This document shows, in pieces, positions 50,889-58,951 of a stretch of 64,000 nt of DNA. The DNA lies in the NCBI RefSeq assembly GCF_003014485.1, contig NZ_PYGA01000008.1, positions 62,001 to 126,000 of the forward strand, given 5' to 3'. A model generated the notes under the pieces. It saw only the letters and a program-made list of their open reading frames with translations. It did no database searches and had not been told where the DNA came from. Source of the stretch: Murinocardiopsis flavida (GTDB taxonomy: Bacteria; Actinomycetota; Actinomycetes; Streptosporangiales; Streptosporangiaceae). Numbering within the stretch: position 1 is the stretch's first letter; each line of letters begins with the position of its first letter. Made by a program: the position numbers and the translations under genes.

Positions 50889-51857
50889 ATGACCACCCCT
50901 TTGCCGGAGCCCGCCCTTTCCCGCGGCGGCGTGGACATGGTCGGCCACCGGCGCGCCGACGCCGAGTGGCTGGAGTCGGCCTGGGCCGACCCCAAGACCC
51001 GGGTCCTCGTCCTGGAAGGCGGCGAACCCGGCGAGTACGGCTGGCAGGCCCTCATGGTGAAGCAGTCGCGCGCACTGGTGTCGACCGGTACCGACGGTGT
51101 CCACCTGGTCTTCCACCCGCCCGGCGACACGCCGCCGGGTGAGCGCTACCTCCTCGGCGCGGACCCCGAGGGCCGTGTGTACTTCGCGGTGCGCGCCGAC
51201 GACGGATTCGCGCTGCCGGAGACCGCGGGGGCGGCGCCGCGGTCGCTGCGCGACATCGGGGCCGTGCTGGGCCCCCGCGACTCCAGCCTGCTCACCCACG
51301 CGGTGGCGGTCGCCAACTTCAACGCCGCGAACCGGTTCTGTCCGCGTTGCGGCGCCGCCACCGCCATGGCGTCCGAAGGGCATGTGCGGGTCTGCGAGCG
51401 GGAGGGCACCGAGCTGTACCCCCGGATGGACCCGGCGGTGATCATGCTGGTGCACCGGGAGGTCGACGGTGTCGGCCAGTGCCTGCTCGCGCACAACCCC
51501 GCGTGGCCGGACGACCGGTACTCCGTGCTGGCCGGGTTCGTCGAACCGGGGGAGTCGCTGGAGCAGGCGGTCGTGCGCGAGGTCGCCGAGGAGGTGGGGG
51601 TCGCGGTGGCCGAACCGGTCTACCTGGGGTCGCAGCCGTGGCCGTTCCCGCGCAGCCTGATGCTGGGCTACCACGCCCGTGCGGTCGGGGTCGCGGAGCG
51701 CACGGACGACGAGGAGATCGAGTCGGTCCGCTGGTTCAGCCGCCCCGAACTTCGCGAGGCGGCCGAGAGCGGTGCGGTGCTGCTGCCGGGCCCGGTGTCG
51801 ATCGCCCGCAAGCTGATCGAGCACTGGTACGGGGCGGAGCTACCGGGAGGCTGGTGA
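50889..51857 (+). CDS. nudC: NAD(+) diphosphatase / RNA decapping enzyme NudC
   Basis: 322 residues. It cleaves NADH to NMNH and AMP and, in known members, removes NAD caps from RNA. A zinc ribbon (CPRCGAATAMASEGHVRVC) precedes the Nudix domain. The Nudix box is GFVEPGESLEQAVVREVAEEVGV (described in parts: GFVEPGESLEQ, then VREVAEEVGV). The diagnostic SQPWPFPRSLMLGY follows. The usual H in the fourth zinc-ligand area reads REGTELYPRMDP, so the second CxxC pair is incomplete. Confidence 0.93.
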   Translation: MTTPLPEPALSRGGVDMVGHRRADAEWLESAWADPKTRVLVLEGGEPGEYGWQALMVKQSRALVSTGTDGVHLVFHPPGDTPPGERYLLGADPEGRVYFAVRADDGFALPETAGAAPRSLRDIGAVLGPRDSSLLTHAVAVANFNAANRFCPRCGAATAMASEGHVRVCEREGTELYPRMDPAVIMLVHREVDGVGQCLLAHNPAWPDDRYSVLAGFVEPGESLEQAVVREVAEEVGVAVAEPVYLGSQPWPFPRSLMLGYHARAVGVAERTDDEEIESVRWFSRPELREAAESGAVLLPGPVSIARKLIEHWYGAELPGGW

Positions 51858-51869
51858 GAGGGGCGGGGG

Positions 51870-52409
51870 TCACCGCGACCGGCGTCTGGGGGGACCCGCC
51901 TCGGCCGCGGCGCCGGCACGGGCGAGCTCTTCGGGAAGGGCGGTGAGAGGGTTGTTGCAGCTCGCGATGACGTCGCGGGCGAGTTCGGCCACCTTGCGGC
52001 CGCGCGACCGCGCGGCGGACCGGAGCCGCTCGAACGCCTTGCGGGGGGCGATGCGGTGGCGTTCGGCCAGCACGCCGATGGCCTGTTCGACCACGACCCG
52101 CGTGTGCAGCGCGTGCTCCAACTGGCTGACGGTGACGCGCAGCCGCTCTTCGTCGGTGGCGTGCTCGGCGGCCTTGGGCGGTGCCGCGGCCGGGCGCACC
52201 ACCCCTTCGTCGGCCAGGAGCAGGTCGGCCAGCACCATGGCGTTGAGCAGATCGGGGACTTCGTCGCCGTCGAACACCCGCCAACCCGATGCCGTTCGGC
52301 GGATCACATCGGGACCGTCCTCGCCGGCGGTGTGCTGCCCTGGTATCCGCGGGAGCAACCGGTCGGCTACCTCGCCGCCGACCTGGTCGTGTCTGACTTC
52401 CCTTGCCAC
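51870..52409 (-). CDS. ANTAR-domain protein
   Basis: 179 residues from the GTG at 52409 (AGGGGG upstream). The C-terminal ANTAR domain is a three-helix RNA-binding module: LEHALHTRVVVEQAIGVLAE, HRIAPRKAFERLRSAARS and KVAELARDVIAS. ANTAR proteins bind paired hexaloop stems and prevent termination. The N-terminal half is short and lacks a clear GAF domain, though TASGWRVFDGDEVPDLLNAM might be a remnant. No ANTAR target stem was found near the gene. Convergent with nudC. Confidence 0.85.
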   Translation of the reverse strand: MAREVRHDQVGGEVADRLLPRIPGQHTAGEDGPDVIRRTASGWRVFDGDEVPDLLNAMVLADLLLADEGVVRPAAAPPKAAEHATDEERLRVTVSQLEHALHTRVVVEQAIGVLAERHRIAPRKAFERLRSAARSRGRKVAELARDVIASCNNPLTALPEELARAGAAAEAGPPRRRSR

Positions 52410-52485
52410 TGTCGTTTCCCCCTGACGTACTCGTTTGCGTTCGGGCGGCGCCCCCTGCGGCCGGGCCGCTGCCGGCCTGTGACCA

Positions 52486-52531
52486 CCCGCACACCCCCGT
52501 GTGCGGGGCCTCCGCCGGTGCGGCGGAGGCC
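52486..52531 (-). terminator. two tandem hairpins downstream of the mycoredoxin gene
   Basis: CCCGCACAC / GTGTGCGGG (52486-52507, 4-nt loop) and GGCCTCCGCC / GGCGGAGGCC (52507-52531, 5-nt loop). Both stems are perfect. Confidence 0.65.
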
Positions 52532-52559
52532 GGTGGGACGCTGCGGCCGACGCGTTCGA

Positions 52560-52814
52560 CTACTCCGTGATCTTCGCCTTGACCTGCACGAGGGACGGAT
52601 TGGTCATGGCGGTCCCGTCGGAGAAGACGAGGGTGGGAACGGTGGCGTTGCCGCCGTTGACCGCCATGACGTAATCGGCCGCCGCCGGGTCCTGTTCGAT
52701 GTCGACTTCGGTTACTTCGATCCCCTCGCGGCCGAGCTGGCTCTTCAGCCGCTTGCAGAAACCGCACCACGGCGTGGTGTACATGGTGATCTGCTTGGTC
52801 ATGGGGGTGGTCAT
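52560..52814 (-). CDS. mycoredoxin (glutaredoxin-like, Mrx1 type)
   Basis: 84 residues from the ATG at 52814, chosen for the GAGGAG 8 nt upstream; the frame is open to 52925 without homology. The active site is C17-G-F-C20 in YTTPWCGFCKRLKSQL, followed by EVTEVDIEQDP and ATVPTLVFSDGTAMTNPS. Mycoredoxins reduce mycothiol mixed disulfides. It is divergent from uvrD2, an arrangement shared with mycobacteria. Confidence 0.92.
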   Translation of the reverse strand: MTTPMTKQITMYTTPWCGFCKRLKSQLGREGIEVTEVDIEQDPAAADYVMAVNGGNATVPTLVFSDGTAMTNPSLVQVKAKITE

Positions 52815-53291
52815 TGACTCGTCTCCTCGGAGTAGGCGACCTGTGAACACGGATCGGTCCGGCGTGCAGGCTTGGCCGTTTCCACCGCATACCCGAACCG
52901 AACACTCCCTACCAACGCAGAACACCGTGCCGTGCTTCCCCGGCGCGGTTCGTGATGGCAGGTCAGACGTCGGTCTGGGATCTTTGGTTCCGATCGCGCC
53001 GGTTTTCCTCCCCGATGTGCGGGCGGAACGGTGCGCCGTCGGGCGGGCCGCCCCGGGAGCAGGGCTGGGATCTCAGAGAACACTCCGCGGCAGCGGCGGA
53101 GGAGCGGGCGGCGACCCGGCGTGCGGGTTGTCCACCGACCCCGGGAACCGGGTCGAGTTGTGCCCCGGGTACCACTGATACTTGAGAGACTGGCCGGGCG
53201 GAAGTGCTCCGCGTGGCCGGAAGAGGACGGTGGTCGGCCCCTCGCGCACCGCCGCCGGTCAGCAGGGAACGACAGGTGAGGAGAGCTCTCT
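52815..53291. other. 477-bp divergent region between mycoredoxin and uvrD2
   Basis: No supported gene. An imperfect hairpin (CGACCCCGG / CCGGGTCG) lies near 53137-53157, and a GATACT box near 53170 could serve uvrD2. Confidence 0.35.
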
Positions 53292-55412
53292 ATGGATGCC
53301 GACCGCTTGCTCGAAGGGCTCGACCCCGAGCAGTCGGAGGCGGCCCGCGCCGCGCGCGGGCCGGTGTGCATCCTCGCGGGTGCCGGCACCGGCAAGACCC
53401 GTGCCATCACGCACCGCATCGCCTACGCGGTCGCGAGCGGCGTCGTCTCCGAGCAGCAGATCCTCGCCGTCACGTTCACCACGCGCGCCGCGGGCGAGAT
53501 GCGCGGCCGGCTGCGCGGCCTCGGCGCCCCGCGGGTGCAGGCCCGCACGTTCCACGCCGCGGCGCTGCGCCAGCTCTCCTACTTCTGGGCCGACGCCATC
53601 GGCGGCCCGCAGCCCACCCTCATCGACAGCAAGATCAAGGCCGTGGCGCAGGCCGCCTCGTCGTGCGCGCTGCAACCCGACCGCACCGGCCTGCGCGACC
53701 TCGCCTCGGAGATCGAGTGGTCGAAGGTCACCCAGGTGCGCCCGGCCGACTACGAGGCCGCGATCGTCAAGGCCGGCCGCACCGCCCCCATGGCGGCGCG
53801 CGACGTCGCCCGGGTCTACGACGCCTACGAGGAGCTGCGCCGCGAGCGCAACCTGCTCGACTTCGAGTCCCTGCTCGAACTCACCGCCGCCATCATCACC
53901 GAGTCCCCGCGCATCGCCGAGCGGGTCCGCGACCAGTACCGCTACTTCGTGGTCGACGAGTTCCAGGACGTCAACCCGTTGCAGAAGCTGCTGCTCGACG
54001 CCTGGCTCGGCGGGCGCGACGACCTCTGCGTGGTCGGCGACCCCAGCCAGACCATCTACTCCTTCGCCGGGGCCACCCCCAGCTTCCTCACCGGCTTCTC
54101 CGCCGCCTACCCGCACGCCACCGTCGTGAAGCTGGTCCGCGACTACCGCTCGACCCCGCAGGTGGTCAGGGTCGCCAACCACGCGCTGCGCGGCGTCCCC
54201 GCGAGCGCGCAGCGGCTGGAGCTCCAGGCGCAGCGCCCCGACGGCCCCGAGCCCGGCTACGCCGAGTACGACGACGAACCCGCCGAGGCCAACGCCGTCG
54301 CACGCAAGATCACCGCGCTGATCGACTCCGGCACCCTCGCGCGCGAGATCGCCGTCCTGTTCCGCACCAACTCCCAGTCGGCGGCGTACGAGCAGGCGCT
54401 CGGCGACGCCTCGATCCCGTTCACCGTGCGCGGCGCCACCCGGTTCTTCGACCGCCAGGAGATCAAGCAGGCCGTGCACACCCTGCGCGGCGCCCGCCAC
54501 GGCGCGCCCGATTCCGCCGATGCCGACGTCGAGCCGCTGGTCACCGCGGTCAGGCACATCCTCGCGCCGCTCGGCCTGACCGACTCCCCGCCCGAGGGCC
54601 GCCAGGCGCGCGAGCGCTGGGAGTCCCTCGCCGCGCTCGCGCAGCTCGCCGAGGACGTCGCGGCCGAGCGCCCCGGCGCGGCCATGACCGAGTTCGTCGA
54701 AGAGCTCGACGCCAGGGTCGCCACCGAGCACGTCCCCCAGTTCGAGGGCGTCACCCTCGCCTCACTGCACTCCGCCAAGGGCCTCGAATGGGACGCCGTG
54801 TTCCTGGTGGGCCTCACCGAGGGGATGCTGCCCATCATCTACGCCGAATCGGCCGAGCAGGTCGAGGAGGAGCGGCGGCTGTTCTACGTCGGGGTCACCC
54901 GTGCGCGCGAGTACCTCGCCATGTCCTGGGCGCTCGCGCGCGCACCGGGGGGGCGCCGCACCCGCAAGCCGTCGCGGTTCCTCGACGGCCTGCGCCCGGC
55001 GTCGCCGTCGCTCGCCGAGCGCCGCACGCAGGGGCGCCAGGCGAAGACCGTCCAGTGCCGCATCTGCGGCGCCACCCTGATCGAAGCGGCCGAACGCAAG
55101 CTGCGGCGCTGCCTCGACTGCCCGGCCGACTACGACGAAGCGCTGCTCGAACGGTTGAAGGACTGGCGGCGCGAGGTCTCCACCGAGCAGAAGGTCCCCG
55201 CCTACGTCGTCTTCACCGACGCCACCCTCCAGGCGGTGGCCGAGCGCGAGCCGTCGAGCGTGGCGCAGCTGGCCGGCATCTCGGGGGTCGGCGCGGTCAA
55301 GCTCGAACGCTACGGCGAGGCGGTGCTGGCGCTGTGCGCCGGCGAGGAGGTCCCGGCCGGCGGCGGCGCCCCGGGCGGTGCCGACCACGAAGGGCGCAAC
55401 GGTGACGGCTGA
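53292..55412 (+). CDS. uvrD2: ATP-dependent DNA helicase UvrD2 (with HRDC domain)
   Basis: 706 residues, ATG with GAGGAG upstream. A superfamily 1 3'-5' helicase: LAGAGTGKTRAITHRIAYAV, FTTRAAGEMRGRLRG, FVVDEFQDVNPLQKLL, GDPSQTIYSFAGA, LHSAKGLEWDAVFLVGL and FYVGVTRAREYLAMSW. A tetracysteine motif (CRICGATL ... CLDC) precedes an HRDC domain (YVVFTDATLQAVAE, LAGISGVGAVKLERYGEAVL). This is the actinobacterial UvrD2 architecture, essential in mycobacteria. tesB overlaps its end. Confidence 0.95.
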   Translation: MDADRLLEGLDPEQSEAARAARGPVCILAGAGTGKTRAITHRIAYAVASGVVSEQQILAVTFTTRAAGEMRGRLRGLGAPRVQARTFHAAALRQLSYFWADAIGGPQPTLIDSKIKAVAQAASSCALQPDRTGLRDLASEIEWSKVTQVRPADYEAAIVKAGRTAPMAARDVARVYDAYEELRRERNLLDFESLLELTAAIITESPRIAERVRDQYRYFVVDEFQDVNPLQKLLLDAWLGGRDDLCVVGDPSQTIYSFAGATPSFLTGFSAAYPHATVVKLVRDYRSTPQVVRVANHALRGVPASAQRLELQAQRPDGPEPGYAEYDDEPAEANAVARKITALIDSGTLAREIAVLFRTNSQSAAYEQALGDASIPFTVRGATRFFDRQEIKQAVHTLRGARHGAPDSADADVEPLVTAVRHILAPLGLTDSPPEGRQARERWESLAALAQLAEDVAAERPGAAMTEFVEELDARVATEHVPQFEGVTLASLHSAKGLEWDAVFLVGLTEGMLPIIYAESAEQVEEERRLFYVGVTRAREYLAMSWALARAPGGRRTRKPSRFLDGLRPASPSLAERRTQGRQAKTVQCRICGATLIEAAERKLRRCLDCPADYDEALLERLKDWRREVSTEQKVPAYVVFTDATLQAVAEREPSSVAQLAGISGVGAVKLERYGEAVLALCAGEEVPAGGGAPGGADHEGRNGDG

Positions 55413-56361
55413 GCGCGATCCCGCCGGGCAGAGCCTGCCCGAGCTGCTCGACATCCTCGACCTGGAGCAGATCGAGGTCAACATCTTCCGCGGGCGCAGC
55501 CCCGACGGCGGCCCCCAGCGCATCTTCGGCGGGCAGGTCGCCGGGCAGGCCCTGGTCGCGGCCGGGCGAACGGTCCCGCCCCCCGCCGGCACCCCGGCCG
55601 CCGACACCCCCGCCGCGGAAAGCCCGGCCGCGAGCGGGGCGCGGCAGCCCGTGTCGCCGGAGCGGCACGTGCATTCGCTGCACGCCTACTTCATCCGGCC
55701 GGGCGACCCGTCGGTGCCCATCGTCTACGACGTCGACCGGGTCCGCGACGGCCGGTCGTTCACCACCCGGCGGGTGACCGCCATCCAGCACGGCAAGGCC
55801 ATCTTCACGCTCTCGGCGTCGTTCCACCACACCGAGCCGGGGCTGACCCACCAGGTGCCCATGCCCGAGAACGTCCCCGACCCCGAGACCCTGCCGAGCA
55901 CCCGCGACCGGCTGCTCGCGGCGTTCGGCAAGGTGCCGCGCTTCGCGTCCTGGCACCCCATCGAGATGCGCCCGGTCGGCCCGCTGTCGTTCGAGGTCGA
56001 GAACGACCCCGCGTTGCGCACCACCCAGAACCTGGTGTGGCTGAAGGTCGGGGGCACCCTGCCCGACGACCCCCTGCTGCACGTCTGCCTCATGACCTAC
56101 GCCTCGGACCTCACCCTGCTCGACACCGTCCTGCTGGCGCACGGGCGGTCGTGGGCCGGTATCTCCATGGCCAGCCTCGACCACGCCATGTGGTTCCACC
56201 GGCCGTTCCGCGCCGACGAATGGCTGCTCTACGCGCAGGAGACCCCCACGGCCGGGGGCGCGCGGGGGCTGGCCCGCGGGCTCGTGTTCACCCGGGGCGG
56301 CGACCTCGTCTGCTCGGTGGTGCAGGAGGGCCTCATCCGGTCGGTCGGCGGCGGCTCCTGA
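55402..56361 (+). CDS. tesB: acyl-CoA thioesterase II
   Basis: 319 residues from the GTG at 55402, which overlaps the uvrD2 stop by 11 bp. It hydrolyses acyl-CoA to fatty acid and CoA. Double hot-dog fold: IFRGRSPDGGPQRIFGGQVA, HSLHAYFIRPGDPSVPIVY, DGRSFTTRRVTAIQHGKAIF, then ASLDHAMWFHRPFRADEWLL (catalytic Asp in SLDHAMWFH) and RGLVFTRGGDLVCSVVQEGL. An Ala/Pro-rich insert of about 30 residues (near residues 55-90) is unusual. Confidence 0.93.
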   Translation: MTAERDPAGQSLPELLDILDLEQIEVNIFRGRSPDGGPQRIFGGQVAGQALVAAGRTVPPPAGTPAADTPAAESPAASGARQPVSPERHVHSLHAYFIRPGDPSVPIVYDVDRVRDGRSFTTRRVTAIQHGKAIFTLSASFHHTEPGLTHQVPMPENVPDPETLPSTRDRLLAAFGKVPRFASWHPIEMRPVGPLSFEVENDPALRTTQNLVWLKVGGTLPDDPLLHVCLMTYASDLTLLDTVLLAHGRSWAGISMASLDHAMWFHRPFRADEWLLYAQETPTAGGARGLARGLVFTRGGDLVCSVVQEGLIRSVGGGS

Positions 56362-56451
56362 CCACCGGCCGCATCCGGTCGGCCGCCGCAGCGCCCGGAA
56401 TCGTCGGGCCGGCGGTGGGCGAATTCACCGTTGTCCCAGGTCAAAAATAAC

Positions 56452-56481
56452 TTGCCGGTCTTTCCGGAAGCCGTCTAGTCT
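56452..56481 (+). promoter_or_regulatory. promoter of the whiB7 leader transcript
   Basis: TTGCCG (56452-56457), an 18-bp spacer and TAGTCT (56476-56481). It would start transcription about 60 nt before the leader ORF. Confidence 0.55.
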
Positions 56482-56545
56482 GTACCCACACGTTCGCGCA
56501 GCCGAGTGGCAAGCCCGCCCGGCGTCATCGAGAAGGAGGTGCCCT

Positions 56546-56773
56546 GTGATGGAGACCAAGGAGTTCGCGCTCAAGCCGTTCGCCGATGCCCGGGGCATCG
56601 CCCTGCGCGGCGGCGGTAGTGGCATGTCGGCCGAATCCGCAGGGATGGCATATGGGCTCCAGGCCCGTGTCGTCCTGATGGACAGGGCGGCTGAGAGCCA
56701 CTGGACCACGCCTGTTGTCGAAGGAACCCCGCGTCCCAAGGGCGCAGTGGGGAAGTGTTCACGGATCACCTAG
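56546..56773 (+). CDS. 75-codon leader ORF upstream of whiB7
   Basis: An AGGAGGTG ribosome site, the strongest in the window, sits 5 nt before the GTG at 56546. The product starts VMETKEFALKPFADARGIAL and ends GKCSRIT. It has no recognised domain and no membrane segment. The TAG stop at 56771 lies 8 nt before the first arm of two mutually exclusive hairpins. In mycobacteria and Streptomyces, whiB7/wblC is controlled by a translated uORF that senses ribosome-targeting drugs. By position this is its counterpart. Whether the peptide also has a function is unknown. Confidence 0.75.
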   Translation: MMETKEFALKPFADARGIALRGGGSGMSAESAGMAYGLQARVVLMDRAAESHWTTPVVEGTPRPKGAVGKCSRIT

Positions 56774-56780
56774 CCGATTA

Positions 56781-56841
56781 GGCCGGGTGCAACTCCCGTG
56801 GCCGCGGATCCCCACTCATGGGGCCGCGGCCATTGTGATTT
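56781..56841 (+). promoter_or_regulatory. whiB7 attenuator: overlapping antiterminator and terminator hairpins
   Basis: The terminator is TGGCCGCGG (56799-56807) pairing with CCGCGGCCA (56824-56832), with an inner CCCC/GGGG stem and a 6-nt loop, followed by TTGTGATTT. The alternative hairpin pairs GGCCGGG (56781-56787) with CCC-gt-GGCC (56795-56803) and uses the terminator's left arm, so the two exclude each other. A ribosome at the leader ORF stop would cover the first arm and favour termination. Stalling earlier would favour read-through into whiB7. Confidence 0.65.
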
Positions 56842-56982
56842 CCGCGCGACATCCCTCCTTTGCGGGAGACGAGTGTCGGATCGGACCCATCGCAGGTCAA
56901 GGCCCCGCAAGCCGAATTCGTTCGGCACTTGTAGCGAAGCCGCCAACCGCGTTGAACACCGCGTAGATCAGGGAGGACACCG

Positions 56983-57261
56983 ATGCTTGCGTCGGTCCTG
57001 GAGACCCCGTGGCTGGGCGAGGCCGAAGTTCCGTGCCGGTCGGAGCCGGACCTCTTCTTCGCCGAGGCCCCCGCAGACGTCGAGGCCGCGAAGCTCGTCT
57101 GCCAGGAGTGCCCCGTCCGGGCGCAGTGCCTGGCCGACGCTCTTGAGCGCCGCGAGCCGTGGGGCGTCTGGGGTGGAGAGCTGCTCGTCGCCGGGCAGGT
57201 CGTGGCGCGCAAGCGCCCGCGCGGCCGCCCGCGTAAGAACCCCGCCCCCGTGGCCGCATAA
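56983..57261 (+). CDS. whiB7: WhiB7-type (WblC) iron-sulfur transcription factor
   Basis: 92 residues with GGGAGG 9 nt before the ATG. Cluster ligands are C18, C40, C43 and C49; the G-V-W-G-G-E turn is at 61-66; the C-terminal AT-hook KRPRGRPRK is at 77-85 and defines WhiB7 among WhiB proteins. It binds SigA and AT-rich promoters to activate intrinsic resistance genes (efflux, ribosome protection, drug modification). The location next to uvrD2 and tesB is the same as in mycobacteria. Expression is expected to depend on the upstream attenuator. Confidence 0.95.
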   Translation: MLASVLETPWLGEAEVPCRSEPDLFFAEAPADVEAAKLVCQECPVRAQCLADALERREPWGVWGGELLVAGQVVARKRPRGRPRKNPAPVAA

Positions 57262-57308
57262 CCCGCCCCGTATCCGACTTTTCGAACACGACCCGAACAG
57301 GACACATC

Positions 57309-57470
57309 ATGCAGGCTCTCTTTGAACTCGTCCGGCTGGAGCAGACCGTCGACAACAAGCGCGAACATCAGCGCCAGCGGCTCTCGGCCCGACAGCTGCG
57401 TTCCGAGCTGCGCGAGCAGCGCCGTGCGGAGCGCGCGCTCATGGAAATACGGATGTCGCGCCTATGTTGA
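57309..57470 (+). CDS. small coiled-coil-like protein downstream of whiB7
   Basis: 53 residues from the ATG at 57309 with AGGA 6 nt upstream. The sequence MQALFELVRLEQTVDNKREH, then QRQRLSARQLRSELREQRRAERAL, is a continuous charged helix rich in Arg, Gln and Leu and ends SRLC. No family recognised. It is 47 nt after whiB7 and before a strong terminator, so it may belong to the WhiB7 transcript. Confidence 0.5.
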   Translation: MQALFELVRLEQTVDNKREHQRQRLSARQLRSELREQRRAERALMEIRMSRLC

Positions 57471-57505
57471 CCGGGCAGCGGCCCGCTGATTAGGCCATAA
57501 GGGGA

Positions 57506-57543
57506 GGAGGGGGTCGGCGACCGACGGGTCGCCGACCCCCTCC
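57506..57543 (+). terminator. 17-bp perfect hairpin ending the whiB7 unit
   Basis: GGAGGGGGTCGGCGACC, loop GACG, and its exact complement; no T-run. It is preceded by an A-rich TAGGCCATAA. Confidence 0.75.
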
Positions 57544-57679
57544 GGCGTTCGCGGTGCGCGAAATCGGGTGCCGCCCGGCCGGGCGCGGGTACCGTCCGCC
57601 GGACCCCGGCGGCGGAGGGCGCCGCGAGGAGCGGGCCCGGGCGGAAGAGCACGGAAATCTGGCCGGATCCGGTCGATTC

Positions 57680-57710
57680 GCACCCCCGCGCGTCCCACGC
57701 GCGTGGGTGC
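57680..57710. other. 14-bp inverted repeat in the intergenic region
   Basis: GCACCCCCGCGCGT, CCC, ACGCGCGTGGGTGC with one mismatch, 120 bp before the metallopeptidase start. Operator or terminator cannot be decided. Confidence 0.4.
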
Positions 57711-57819
57711 GGGATTGCGCTCCGCCCGCCGGTGATCCGGGCAGGTGCGGAGCGCAAAAAACGACATTCTGCATGAAAACGGGCAAGCTGCGGGCCTGTG
57801 GACACCGGCTCGTCTGGGT

Positions 57820-57825
57820 TACCTT
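57820..57825 (+). promoter_or_regulatory. -10 element, probable leaderless start of the YgjP-like gene
   Basis: TACCTT, six bases, then the GTG at 57832. Confidence 0.5.
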
Positions 57826-57831
57826 TTGGTT

Positions 57832-58374
57832 GTGCCTCCGAATACCAGAGTCGAGGTGCGCCGTAGTTCCCGGCGAAGGCGAACCGTGTCCGCATATCGC
57901 GATGGGGACAAGACGGTCGTCCTCATGCCCGCCACATTCTCCCGCGCCGAAGAGCGGCGCTGGGTCGACCGGATGCTGGAGCGGCTGCGCGCCCGCGAAG
58001 AGCGCCGCCGCCCGAGCGACGACGCCCTGCGCATGCGCGCGCTGGAACTCGCCGAGCGCTACCTCGACGCCGCGGTCCGGCCCGACTCCGTCCGGTGGGT
58101 CGACAACCAGCACACGCGGTGGGGTTCGTGCACGCCGGAGGACGGTTCCATCAGGCTCTCGCGCCGCCTCTCGGGCATGCCGTCATGGGTGGTCGACTAC
58201 GTCCTGCTGCACGAGCTGACCCACCTGATCGAGCCCAACCACGGCCCGGCGTTCTGGGACCTCGTCACCCGGTTCCCCAAGGCCGAACGCGCCCGCGGCT
58301 ACCTCGAAGGGGTCAGTGCCGCGCCCCGGCTCGCCGCCGGCGGCGACGACCTCATCGAGGAAGCGGACGACTGA
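57832..58374 (+). CDS. YgjP-like (DUF45/M48-type) metallopeptidase
   Basis: 180 residues; the GTG at 57832 is selected by the leaderless promoter and by the start of homology (VEVRRSSRRRRTVSAYRDGD). The zinc site is H127-E128-x-x-H131 with H137 in LLHELTHLIEPNHGPAFWDL. The preceding RWGSCTPEDGSIRLSRRL is also diagnostic of the YgjP family. The peptidase is cytosolic; some relatives belong to restriction-associated systems, but nothing here suggests that. Its end overlaps the convergent Nudix gene by 23 bp. Confidence 0.88.
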   Translation: MPPNTRVEVRRSSRRRRTVSAYRDGDKTVVLMPATFSRAEERRWVDRMLERLRAREERRRPSDDALRMRALELAERYLDAAVRPDSVRWVDNQHTRWGSCTPEDGSIRLSRRLSGMPSWVVDYVLLHELTHLIEPNHGPAFWDLVTRFPKAERARGYLEGVSAAPRLAAGGDDLIEEADD

Positions 58375-58951
58375 CCCCGGCCGGCGCGTCCACGGCAGGG
58401 CCGCCGCCCGAACGGCGCACCGCCCGCGCCGCGACAGCGAACAGGGTGCGGCAGGAGTCGTCGCTGGGCTCGGGCAGCGCATCGACCGCGAACCAGGCGA
58501 GGTCGGCCGACTCCGCGGCATCGCGGACCAAGGGCGCGCCCTCGGGCGCCACCGCCGCGTACTGCACGTCCAGGTGCCAGGACCCGCCGCCGCACGGCAC
58601 CCGGTGCCGGTCGAGCCACACGGGCTCGGGCAGCAGCCGGAGGCCGCTGATGCCCGACTCCTCGGTGGCCTCGCGCAGTGCGGCCGCCGCGAGCGTGGTG
58701 TCGCCGGGCTCGCAGTGCCCGCCGGTCTGCAACCACAGCCCCAATTTCGCGTGCAGGGTGAGCACCGCCCGGGCTCCGGCGGTGTCGACAATGGCGGCAC
58801 TGGCGGTGAGGTGGCCCGGGAGGCACCCGCGCGTCATGGCGTCGGGGTGCCGGTCGAGGTGGTCGATGTACTCCCGGCGCAGGGCGTCCTGACCGGGGTC
58901 GGGGGCGCGCCAGGACGCGAGGACGGCGCGGGCGTCGGCGTGCAGGGTCAC
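58352..58951 (-). CDS. Nudix hydrolase
   Basis: 199 residues from the GTG at 58951, which overlaps the previous stop (GTGA), so it is translated by coupling with the DUF2342 gene. The Nudix box is GGHCEPGDTTLAAAALREATEESG (seen here as GGHCEPGDTTLA and REATEESG), with LTLHAKLGLWLQT before it. WLDRHRVPCGGGSWHLDVQYAA is typical of the DR0004-like group. Substrate unknown. Confidence 0.88.
   Translation of the reverse strand: MTLHADARAVLASWRAPDPGQDALRREYIDHLDRHPDAMTRGCLPGHLTASAAIVDTAGARAVLTLHAKLGLWLQTGGHCEPGDTTLAAAALREATEESGISGLRLLPEPVWLDRHRVPCGGGSWHLDVQYAAVAPEGAPLVRDAAESADLAWFAVDALPEPSDDSCRTLFAVAARAVRRSGGGPAVDAPAGVSRPLPR

Noticed and set aside
56842-56982. Second short ORF between the whiB7 attenuator and whiB7 (GTG near 56873)
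   Set aside because: It runs out of frame into whiB7 without a stop and lacks a convincing ribosome site.
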